NCBI RefSeq assembly: GCF_020805785.1
Contig: NZ_JAJGZV010000002.1
Coordinates: 868,001 to 932,000, forward strand
DNA length: 64,000 bases
DNA from: Flavobacterium chungbukense
GTDB lineage: Bacteria > Bacteroidota > Bacteroidia > Flavobacteriales > Flavobacteriaceae
Direction of reading: 5' to 3'
Part shown: piece after piece, positions 15,464 to 22,690 of the stretch
Layout: every line of letters begins with the position of its first letter
How positions within the stretch are numbered: position 1 is the stretch's first letter
Made by a program: the position numbers and the translations under genes
Notes under the pieces: generated by a model
What the model was told of the DNA's origin: nothing
What the model saw: the letters and a program-made list of their open reading frames with translations, nothing else
The model's database searches: none

Positions 15464-17779
15464 ATGAAATATTTTAATCTAAAGACGTTATTTTTGACAA
15501 TTTGTTTTGTCTTTTCGTTCTTAATAGTATCTGCCCAACAAAATGGAAAAATTAAAGGAACCATCACGACTTCGGATGGCGAATTGGCCGCTGGAGTTAA
15601 TGTTATCCTTAAAAGCTCAAAATATTGGACTGTTTCTGATGAAAACGGAAATTTTGAATTCAACAGAGTAAAACCAAATTCGTATACCTTACAAGTTTCT
15701 TTAACTGGATATGAAACTTCAGAAAGTCAAATAATTGTTACGGAAGGAGAAAGCACATCAATTAATTTACAATTAAAAGTTTCTAACAAGGAATTAAAAG
15801 AAGTTGTAGTAAATAGTAAAAAAAGCATCTTATCCAAAAAAACAGATTATGTGGCGAGAATGCCATTAACAAATCTTGAAAACCCACAAGTTTACAGCGT
15901 TATTCAAAAGGAACTTTTACAGGAACAAATTGCAGTTGACATTAAAAGCGCTGTGCAAAACTCTCCAGGTGTAGTTTCCATCAGTTATCCTTCTGGAGGT
16001 GTTGGTGTTATTTTCAGAGGATTTTCTACTGGTGTAAATGCAAGAAATGGAATGGAAACAGCTTCTGGACGTTCTTCTGTTGATCTTGGGAATGTAGAAC
16101 GTATCGAAATCATGAAAGGACCTTCTGGAACTTTATTTGGTTCGTCTGTTTCTTCTTTTGGTGGTGTAGTAAACCTTGTTACTAAAAAACCTTTCGAAAC
16201 TACGGCGGCTGAAGTATCGTACACCACGGGAAGTTTCAACTTAAATCGACTTACAGCTGATATCAACACACCTTTAAATCAGGACAAAACGGTTTTATTT
16301 AGAATAAACCTTGCTGTAAATAGAGAGAAAAGTTTTCTGGATTATGGCTTTAATAATACACTTCTTGTGGCACCAAGCCTTACATACAAAGCGTCTGAAA
16401 AACTTACTATTAATTTTGATGCAGAGCTTTTCAACGTTAATAACACAAGACGTACCTATAATACTTACGGCGCAACTTCTGGAATTACAAATCCAAATGA
16501 CTTGAAAATTGATTACAAAAAATCGATGTTTCATGACGATAATGATGCAAAATCAACAGCAACAAAAGTTTTTGCTCAGGCAGCGTATGAAATATCAGAA
16601 AATTGGACATCTACAACCGTATTTTCATTTGTTGGAGAAGATGTTGAACGCAGTTATCAGAGTTATGCTGTTTGGAGTTCTCCAACACAGGTGGCTAGAA
16701 GAGTTGGTCTTTGGGGGCCTATTTACAATAACTACACTAATATCCAAGAAAATATTAACGGAAAATTCTCTACAGGAAGCATTAAACATAAATTCTTAAC
16801 GGGTGTAAATTATAGACTTTACAGTTCTAATTTCTCTGGCGGAAGTACGTTCACACTTGACAATATAGATGTAACGGCTCCTTTTTCTCCAATTAGAAGA
16901 AAAGCTGTTGATGCTGGACTTGTGTTAACTTCTTCTCCAGTTGCAGATCAAAAAACGTTTAGTGTATATGCTTCTGATGTGATCAACTTTACAGATAGAC
17001 TTTCAGCTATGTTAAGTTTACGTCTAGATAATTTTGAACGTGCCAAAGTGGGTACTGTTGAAGGTTACAGCCAAACAGCACTTTCGCCAAAATTAGGTTT
17101 AGTATATGAGGTGGTTAAAGAACAAGTTTCTGTATTTGGAAATTACATGAATGGATTTCAAAACATGCAGCCTGTAACACAGCCAGACGCAACACAATTG
17201 GTTTTAGACCCAATTTATGCCGTACAATATGAAGGTGGTATCAAAGCAGAAGCTTTTAGCAAAAAACTTAGCGGATCTGTAAGTTACTACAATATCACAA
17301 TAGATAACGCGACAAGAACTGACTCTGCAGGTTTTACCGTTCAGGACGGAAAACAAGTTAGTAAAGGTGTAGATTTTGAATTAATGGCAACTCCAATTCA
17401 AGGATTAAGTATTGTTTCTGGTTACTCCTATAATGATAATCGAATTGTAAAAGCATCTGTAGCAGCGATTGAAGGAAACAAAGCAACATCGTCTCCAGAA
17501 AACGTAGTTAACTTTTGGGCTACTTACACTTTCCAAAATAAATTAAAAGGTTTAGGAATTGGTGCAGGCGCTAACTACATAGATAAAAATTATTTCACAG
17601 CCGATAACACTTTTTATATGCCATCGTACACTGTTTATAATGCAACAGTATATTACGAAAAACCTTCCTGGAGAGTGGGTCTGAAATTTAATAATTTAAC
17701 CAACGAGAAATACTGGGATTTCTGGGGATCATCTCAGGCTCCAACAAACATCTTGGCTAATTTAACTCTTAAGTTTTAA
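15464..17779 (+). CDS. TonB-dependent siderophore receptor with carboxypeptidase-like N-terminal domain
   Basis: Outer-membrane gated barrel for import of a ferric siderophore, energised by TonB. The product is 771 residues from the ATG at 15464: a signal peptide (FLTICFVFSFLIVSAQ), then a CarboxypepD_reg-like domain (about residues 27-108, GKIKGTITTSDGELAAGVNV ... LQVSLTGYE), then the plug (NPQVYSVIQKELLQEQ ... SPGVVSI, GNVERIEIMKGPSGTLFGS), then a long barrel ending LANLTLKF with the terminal Phe used for BAM recognition. An upstream ATG at 15365 would put the promoter and operator inside the gene and hide the signal peptide. It is paralogous to the gene at 19160. The substrate is unknown. 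Confidence 0.9.
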   Translation: MKYFNLKTLFLTICFVFSFLIVSAQQNGKIKGTITTSDGELAAGVNVILKSSKYWTVSDENGNFEFNRVKPNSYTLQVSLTGYETSESQIIVTEGESTSINLQLKVSNKELKEVVVNSKKSILSKKTDYVARMPLTNLENPQVYSVIQKELLQEQIAVDIKSAVQNSPGVVSISYPSGGVGVIFRGFSTGVNARNGMETASGRSSVDLGNVERIEIMKGPSGTLFGSSVSSFGGVVNLVTKKPFETTAAEVSYTTGSFNLNRLTADINTPLNQDKTVLFRINLAVNREKSFLDYGFNNTLLVAPSLTYKASEKLTINFDAELFNVNNTRRTYNTYGATSGITNPNDLKIDYKKSMFHDDNDAKSTATKVFAQAAYEISENWTSTTVFSFVGEDVERSYQSYAVWSSPTQVARRVGLWGPIYNNYTNIQENINGKFSTGSIKHKFLTGVNYRLYSSNFSGGSTFTLDNIDVTAPFSPIRRKAVDAGLVLTSSPVADQKTFSVYASDVINFTDRLSAMLSLRLDNFERAKVGTVEGYSQTALSPKLGLVYEVVKEQVSVFGNYMNGFQNMQPVTQPDATQLVLDPIYAVQYEGGIKAEAFSKKLSGSVSYYNITIDNATRTDSAGFTVQDGKQVSKGVDFELMATPIQGLSIVSGYSYNDNRIVKASVAAIEGNKATSSPENVVNFWATYTFQNKLKGLGIGAGANYIDKNYFTADNTFYMPSYTVYNATVYYEKPSWRVGLKFNNLTNEKYWDFWGSSQAPTNILANLTLKF

Positions 17780-17800
17780 AACCTCATACCTTTAAAATAA

Positions 17801-17831
17801 CGCCTCAATTTTATCAATTGAGGCGCTTTTT
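17801..17831 (+). terminator. Terminator between receptor and PepSY gene
   Basis: CGCCTCAATT-TTATC-AATTGAGGCG is a 10-bp perfect stem followed by CTTTTT, 21 bp after the receptor stop. The PepSY gene starts 27 bp beyond it, so expression of that gene may depend on read-through. Confidence 0.75.
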
Positions 17832-17857
17832 AATTATAACAAGCTAGAGCAACTTCA

Positions 17858-19018
17858 ATGACATTTAAAAAACTAATACTAAAAATACATTTATGGCTAG
17901 GATTATCTTCTGGATTAATCGTTGTCATACTTGGAATTACGGGCTGCTTGTATGCTTTTGAAGAAGAATTACGTCCTATAATTCACAATCATTATTATGT
18001 TGACCAGGTAAAAGATAAGAAGCTACCAATTAGTCATTTAATAGAAATCGCAAAGGAAACCAATAAAAAGATTTGTCCTAAACAAACCTTTTCCGGATGC
18101 AAGACATTTAATGATGACAAACGTACCATTGAAACCTGGTTTTATGAAGAACTGGATAAAGACGCTATTTGGTACTGGAATCAATATCATACCACTTATA
18201 TTTACTTAGATCCTTATACAGGTAGCGTAAAAAAGGTAGAAGATTACAACTTTGAGTTCTTCGTTTTTGTTCGAATGCTTCATCAAACACTCTGTTTAAA
18301 TAGTGAAATTGGAGATCCAATTGTGGGAACTGCAACTATTATATTTATTATTTCTCTAATTACAGGTTTGATACTTTGGTGGCCAAAAAATAAAAGTGCG
18401 GCAAAACAACGCTTTTGGTTTCAATGGAAAAACACGACAAAATGGAAACGTAAAAACTACGATCTGCATAATATTATGGGTTTTTATATGATGATTTTCG
18501 CTTTAATAATTGCATTAACTGGATTAGTTTGGGCCTTTAAGTGTTATGATAAAGGTGTTCAATGGTTATTTAATGGCGGAAAAACATTTCCGAAAAAAGA
18601 AAGAATTGTATCTGACACCACCTATTACACCAAAATTAGTGCTACTGATAAAATATATTTAGCAACTATAAAAGCACATCCTGAGGCAAAAAGTTATTTT
18701 CTATTTACACCTGAAGAAAAGGATTCTTTAGCAACTTATCAAACCTTTACCCGCTACGAAAATCGATTTGATGATATATCAATGGAGTTTGACCAATATA
18801 CTGGTAAGAACCTTAAAGTAACAACTTATGAAGACAAAAATAATGGCGAAAAATTTCGATTCTTAAATTATGATCTGCATGTGGGAAGCATTCTTGGGTT
18901 TCCAGGAAAAGTATTAGCTTTCTTTGCAAGTCTTGTATGTGCCAGTTTACCCATAACAGGTTTTCTAATTTGGTGGGGACGAAATAAGAAGAAAAAAGCA
19001 ACTCCGAAGCCAGTTTAA
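17858..19018 (+). CDS. PepSY-associated transmembrane protein (PiuB/FoxB-like)
   Basis: The 386-residue inner-membrane protein has the PepSY_TM layout: helix 1 (LGLSSGLIVVILGITGCLYAFEEELRP), a periplasmic domain, helix 2 (GTATIIFIISLITGLILWWP), helix 3 (IMGFYMMIFALIIALTGLVWAFK), a second periplasmic domain and a last helix ending TGFLIWWGRNKKKK. The histidines in KIHLWLG, MLHQTLC and YDLHNIMGFY are typical positions. Family members (PiuB, FoxB, FegB) lie beside siderophore receptors and are thought to act in ferric-siderophore reduction or heme-linked electron transfer in the cytoplasmic membrane. Its place between two siderophore receptors fits this role. No Fur-box copy lies directly upstream. 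Confidence 0.85.
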   Translation: MTFKKLILKIHLWLGLSSGLIVVILGITGCLYAFEEELRPIIHNHYYVDQVKDKKLPISHLIEIAKETNKKICPKQTFSGCKTFNDDKRTIETWFYEELDKDAIWYWNQYHTTYIYLDPYTGSVKKVEDYNFEFFVFVRMLHQTLCLNSEIGDPIVGTATIIFIISLITGLILWWPKNKSAAKQRFWFQWKNTTKWKRKNYDLHNIMGFYMMIFALIIALTGLVWAFKCYDKGVQWLFNGGKTFPKKERIVSDTTYYTKISATDKIYLATIKAHPEAKSYFLFTPEEKDSLATYQTFTRYENRFDDISMEFDQYTGKNLKVTTYEDKNNGEKFRFLNYDLHVGSILGFPGKVLAFFASLVCASLPITGFLIWWGRNKKKKATPKPV

Positions 19019-19071
19019 TAAAAATTGGCTTCTTTTTTTATAATTTATTAACCTTCAAATAGTGGATTTTT

Positions 19072-19102
19072 TTTGTTAAGGAAATTATAATTTCTATTTT
19101 TG
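19072..19102 (+). promoter_or_regulatory. Promoter of the second receptor gene
   Basis: TTTG (19072-19075), exactly 19 bp, then TATTTTTG (19095-19102): a full match to the TTTG-N19-TAnnTTTG consensus. Confidence 0.7.
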
Positions 19103-19106
19103 CCTT

Positions 19107-19127
19107 GTTTTTAATTATTCTAAATAA
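19107..19127 (+). promoter_or_regulatory. Fur-box-like operator 2
   Basis: The site ending AATTATTCTAAATAA starts five bases after the -7 element, the same offset as operator 1. It matches 16 of 19 positions of the remembered Riemerella Fur box. The right half is conserved in all copies; the left half (TTTTT) is degenerate. Confidence 0.65.
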
Positions 19128-19159
19128 TAAAGGCAGAAATTAATCCAAAAAAATTACCA

Positions 19160-21589
19160 ATGAATTATTCAAATCGCAGTATCAAGCAGATAAGTACCAT
19201 ATTCTGCCTGTTCTTCTTATTTTGCAGCAGTATTTTTGCCCAGCAGAACTTAGGAAAAATTAAAGGAATCATTACAACCTCTGACGGAGAAAATGCAGTT
19301 GGAGTCAATATTATCCTTAAAAGTTCAAAATATGGCACCGTTAGTGACGAAGAAGGAGCTTTTGAATTTAATCGTGTTAAACCCAACACTTACACTTTAC
19401 AAGTTTCTTTAACTGGTTACGAAACTCTAGAACAACAAGTTACAGTTACAGCTAACGAAACGACTTCTCTTAATTTAAAATTGACTGTTTCTAATAAACA
19501 ACTACAAGAAGTTATTATTACCAATAATAAAGGAAAAGCATTTCCGAAACAAAGTACTTATGTTTCAAAAATGCCTTTAAAAAACGTTGAAAATCCGCAG
19601 GTTTACAATATCGTTTCTTCTGAATTGATGAAAGAACAAGCGATTACGAATTATGAAGATGCCTTAAAAAATGTTCCTGGAATTCAGAAACTATGGGAAT
19701 CTACAGGTCGTGGCGGCGATGGAGGTTCTTATTATTCACTTCGCGGATTTGAAGTTCAGGCAAATATTGTAAACGGTTTGCCAGGAGTTACAAGCGGAAC
19801 TTTAGATCCTTCAAATATTGAAAGAATCGAAGTAATCAAAGGACCTTCTGGAACTCTATTCGGAAGCAGTTTAGTAAGTTACGGAGGACTTATCAATACG
19901 GTTACTAAAAAACCTTACAGCGGTTTTGGAGGTGAAGTTTCTTATCTAGCCGGAAGTTTCGGTTTAAACAGAGTTACTGCTGATATAAATACTCCGCTAG
20001 ACGATAATAACGATGTACTTTTTAGAATTAATGCTGCTTACCAAACAGAAAACAGTTTTCAAGATGCAGGATTCCGTACTTCAATTTTCGTTGCTCCTTC
20101 CCTTTCTTATAAAGTAAATGAGAAATTGTCTTTCTTAATTAATACAGAATTTATGTCTGAAGAAAAAACAACGCCTTCCATGTTGTTTTTAGGAAGAGAT
20201 TCACAATTACAATTTACCGATTTAGCCGATTTAAACTACAATACCAACTTGTCTTTTTACAGCAACGATCTTCCGATGAAAAATCCGAGATTTAATTTGC
20301 AAGGACAAATGACTTATAAAATTTCTGAGCAATGGACATCTCAAACAGTTTTATCAAGAACATCTTCTAAATCAAAAGGATACTATTCTTATATTTATGA
20401 CAATGAAGATGGAAACCGCGATTTTGCCTTCTGGATTACTAAAGAGAATTCTCAAACAGCAACAACTGATATTCAGCAGAATTTTATTGGCGATTTTAAA
20501 ATCGGCAGTATGAGAAATCGTCTTGTTATTGGTTTAGATTATTTTGACAGAAATCTTATGTTTGCTGGTTCTGGTTACGGAAAATTATACAATGTTACCG
20601 CTCAAGGCGAAGTGAGACAAATTGATCCTGCAAATCCTTATAATCTTAGCCAAACATCCGTAGATAAATTATTAGCATCAGAAGCAGGACCAAATTATAA
20701 TTCTAAAGATGCAACTTATAGCGCTTATGCCTCAGATGTTTTAAATATTACGCCTTCATTATTAGCAATGGCAAGTTTAAGAGTTGATTATTTTGATACA
20801 GAAGGAAATATTAAAACCGATACAGACAATTATAACCAAACAGCTTTTTCTCCAAAATTTGGGGTAGTTTATCAGCCAATTAAAGATCAATTATCAGTAT
20901 TTGCTAACTATATGAATGGTTTCAGAAATATAGCTCCAAGTGCGATTTACGATAGTAATGGAACTTTTATTGGTTCTCAAACTTTTAAACCAGAACACGC
21001 CAATCAGTTAGAAGCTGGAATTAAAGCCGATTTGTTTTCAAACAAGTTAACCGCTACAATGAGTTATTACGACATTAATGTTGCTAATTTAGTTACTAGC
21101 AACCCAATGTACAGCGCTCAAGGCGGTGAAGCAAGAAGTCAAGGTTTTGAATTTGATCTGAATGCCGCGCCGGTAAAAGGTTTAAGCATTATTGCAGGAT
21201 ATAGCTATAATCAAAGTGAAATTACAAAAGGAGACGAAAATAATGTTTGGTTGGATCAAGGGAAAAGACCTTTCTGGGCTGGTCCAAAAAACTTGGTAAA
21301 TCTTTGGGCGACATATAAATTTGAAGAAGGAGCTTTAGAAAACTTCGGTCTTGGCTTTGGTGGAAATTATGCTAGCGACAATGCCATTTTAGATAGTGAA
21401 GTTACTGGTAAATTTATCCTGCCTTCTTACACCGTTATTAATGGTTCTGTGTTTTATAACACAACTAAATTCCGCGTAAGCTTAAATGTTAATAACATTA
21501 CAAACAAAGATTATTTTAACGGAGGATGGTCAACCGTTAACCCGCAAAAACCTAGAAACGTTGTAGCAAGTTTTGCTTATAAATTCTAG
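19160..21589 (+). CDS. TonB-dependent siderophore receptor with carboxypeptidase-like N-terminal domain
   Basis: The 809-residue outer-membrane receptor has a signal peptide (IFCLFFLFCSSIFAQ), a CarboxypepD_reg-like domain (GKIKGIITTSDGENAVGVNI ... LQVSLTGYET), a plug (NPQVYNIVSSELMKEQAI ... VPGIQKLWES, SNIERIEVIKGPSGTLFGS) and a barrel ending VVASFAYKF. The N-terminal domain is close to that of the receptor at 15464 (the LKSSKY and FEFNRVKPN blocks are shared), while the plug and barrel have diverged; this suggests tandem duplication followed by change of ligand. It has its own promoter, operator and terminator. The siderophore cannot be named. Confidence 0.9.
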   Translation: MNYSNRSIKQISTIFCLFFLFCSSIFAQQNLGKIKGIITTSDGENAVGVNIILKSSKYGTVSDEEGAFEFNRVKPNTYTLQVSLTGYETLEQQVTVTANETTSLNLKLTVSNKQLQEVIITNNKGKAFPKQSTYVSKMPLKNVENPQVYNIVSSELMKEQAITNYEDALKNVPGIQKLWESTGRGGDGGSYYSLRGFEVQANIVNGLPGVTSGTLDPSNIERIEVIKGPSGTLFGSSLVSYGGLINTVTKKPYSGFGGEVSYLAGSFGLNRVTADINTPLDDNNDVLFRINAAYQTENSFQDAGFRTSIFVAPSLSYKVNEKLSFLINTEFMSEEKTTPSMLFLGRDSQLQFTDLADLNYNTNLSFYSNDLPMKNPRFNLQGQMTYKISEQWTSQTVLSRTSSKSKGYYSYIYDNEDGNRDFAFWITKENSQTATTDIQQNFIGDFKIGSMRNRLVIGLDYFDRNLMFAGSGYGKLYNVTAQGEVRQIDPANPYNLSQTSVDKLLASEAGPNYNSKDATYSAYASDVLNITPSLLAMASLRVDYFDTEGNIKTDTDNYNQTAFSPKFGVVYQPIKDQLSVFANYMNGFRNIAPSAIYDSNGTFIGSQTFKPEHANQLEAGIKADLFSNKLTATMSYYDINVANLVTSNPMYSAQGGEARSQGFEFDLNAAPVKGLSIIAGYSYNQSEITKGDENNVWLDQGKRPFWAGPKNLVNLWATYKFEEGALENFGLGFGGNYASDNAILDSEVTGKFILPSYTVINGSVFYNTTKFRVSLNVNNITNKDYFNGGWSTVNPQKPRNVVASFAYKF

Positions 21590-21605
21590 ATCAACTTTAA
21601 ATCAC

Positions 21606-21655
21606 AAAAAAGCCTCGAAATCATTTAATATTAATGGATTTCGAGGCTTTTTTTT
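21606..21655 (+). terminator. Terminator of the second receptor gene
   Basis: GCCTCGAAATC and its inverse GATTTCGAGGC close an AT-rich loop and are followed by a run of T. Confidence 0.85.
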
Positions 21656-21664
21656 ATGATTTTT

Positions 21665-21685
21665 ATTTTTAATTATTCTAAATAA
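21665..21685 (+). promoter_or_regulatory. Fur-box-like operator 3
   Basis: The site ending AATTATTCTAAATAA is the best copy, with 17 of 19 matches to the remembered Riemerella Fur box. It lies just before the -7 element, so it would occupy the promoter spacer rather than the start point. Confidence 0.65.
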
Positions 21686-21689
21686 GACT

Positions 21690-21697
21690 TATGTTTG
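21690..21697 (+). promoter_or_regulatory. -7 element of the DUF4198 gene
   Basis: TATGTTTG matches TAnnTTTG, 36 bp before the ATG at 21734. A clear -33 TTTG is not seen; the spacer is filled by operator 3. Confidence 0.5.
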
Positions 21698-21733
21698 TAG
21701 AAAATTTCATTCTAATAATTTAAACTTGATCTT

Positions 21734-22459
21734 ATGAAATCAAATACTTTAAAAACATTAACCTTTTTATTTCTAATGCTTTTTGCTGCACCGCAGATCT
21801 TCGCTCACGCCCTTTGGATCGAAACTAAAGCAACTGGAACAAAAGGTAAAGCGCAAGAAATCTCAATTTACTTTGGAGAATTCTCTGATAACGACATTAC
21901 AAAAGCAGATAAATGGTTTTCTGATTTAAAAGATTTCTCTTTAATACTAGTTTCTCCTTCAAAAAAAGAAACCAAATTAACTTCTAAAGCTTTAGACAAT
22001 AAATATCAAGCATTTTTTACACCAGACGAAGATGGAGTTTACACTGTCGTAATGCACCATAAAGTTAAAGATGTGTACGGAACTATGGTTTTAGATTATA
22101 ACTCAAGCGCAACTGTTGTTGTTGGAAACAAAGCTGCAGGAAATAACATTACATCAAACACTAATAAAATTGCTGTTTTTTCAGAAAGTGCAGATATAGC
22201 AAAAAAAGATACTAAAATTACTGGTGTTGCCTCTTATGATGGAGCTATTGCTAAAGAAGCAAAAATTAAAGTAATTGCACCAAACGGTTGGGAAAAAGAA
22301 TTATGGACAAATGATAAAGGAGAATTCTCTTTTACACCAATCTGGTCAGGAAATTATATGGTAGAATATGCTCATACTGAAAAAGCATCTGGTGACCATA
22401 ATGGTAAAAAATATGATGAAATCTGGAAAATGGCTACTTACCAAATTGCAGTAAAATAA
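21734..22459 (+). CDS. DUF4198-family periplasmic protein
   Basis: The 241-residue product has a signal peptide whose most likely cleavage (PQIFA-HALWIE, after residue 24) leaves His25 as the first mature residue. An immunoglobulin-like domain follows, with the DUF4198 pattern (HALWIETK ... ISIYFGEFSDND ... YQAFFTPDEDGVYTVVMHHKVKDVYG), and a second beta-rich domain (IKVIAPNGWEKELWTNDKGEFSFTPIWSGNYMVEYAH). DUF4198 is related to the NikM-type metal-uptake component domain. Its position between siderophore receptors, under a Fur-box-like site, suggests a metal or iron role. Metal binding by the N-terminal His and the MHH motif is my inference. Confidence 0.85.
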   Translation: MKSNTLKTLTFLFLMLFAAPQIFAHALWIETKATGTKGKAQEISIYFGEFSDNDITKADKWFSDLKDFSLILVSPSKKETKLTSKALDNKYQAFFTPDEDGVYTVVMHHKVKDVYGTMVLDYNSSATVVVGNKAAGNNITSNTNKIAVFSESADIAKKDTKITGVASYDGAIAKEAKIKVIAPNGWEKELWTNDKGEFSFTPIWSGNYMVEYAHTEKASGDHNGKKYDEIWKMATYQIAVK

Positions 22460-22496
22460 TTTTAGAAAATTTCATTCTTAGATTTAATTTCAATTT

Positions 22497-22526
22497 AAAA
22501 CCTTGCTTAACGGCAAGGTTTTTTTA
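22497..22526 (+). terminator. Terminator of the DUF4198 gene
   Basis: CCTTGC-TTAACG-GCAAGG followed by T7. Confidence 0.85.
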
Positions 22527-22647
22527 TTTAAGTAAATACAAAATTAAAATAACATTAGAAAATTCTTAAGCAAATCTTAAGAAAAAAATAAGCAAGGTTT
22601 AAGTAAGAAAACCACTTCGTAATTTCATGTTAAAGAACTGGTGTATT

Positions 22648-22655
22648 TATATTTG
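22648..22655 (+). promoter_or_regulatory. -7 element of the third receptor gene
   Basis: TATATTTG matches TAnnTTTG. The -33 position carries only TTTC (22623-22626). Confidence 0.5.
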
Positions 22656-22664
22656 CACTCGATA

Positions 22665-22685
22665 ATTTTTATTGAATCTAAATAA
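22665..22685 (+). promoter_or_regulatory. Fur-box-like operator 4
   Basis: The site ending ATTGAATCTAAATAA is the most diverged copy (14 of 19 matches to the remembered Riemerella Fur box). It starts ten bases after the -7 element and ends five bases before the ATG, so repressor could also block the ribosome site on DNA. Confidence 0.5.
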
Positions 22686-22690
22686 ATACC

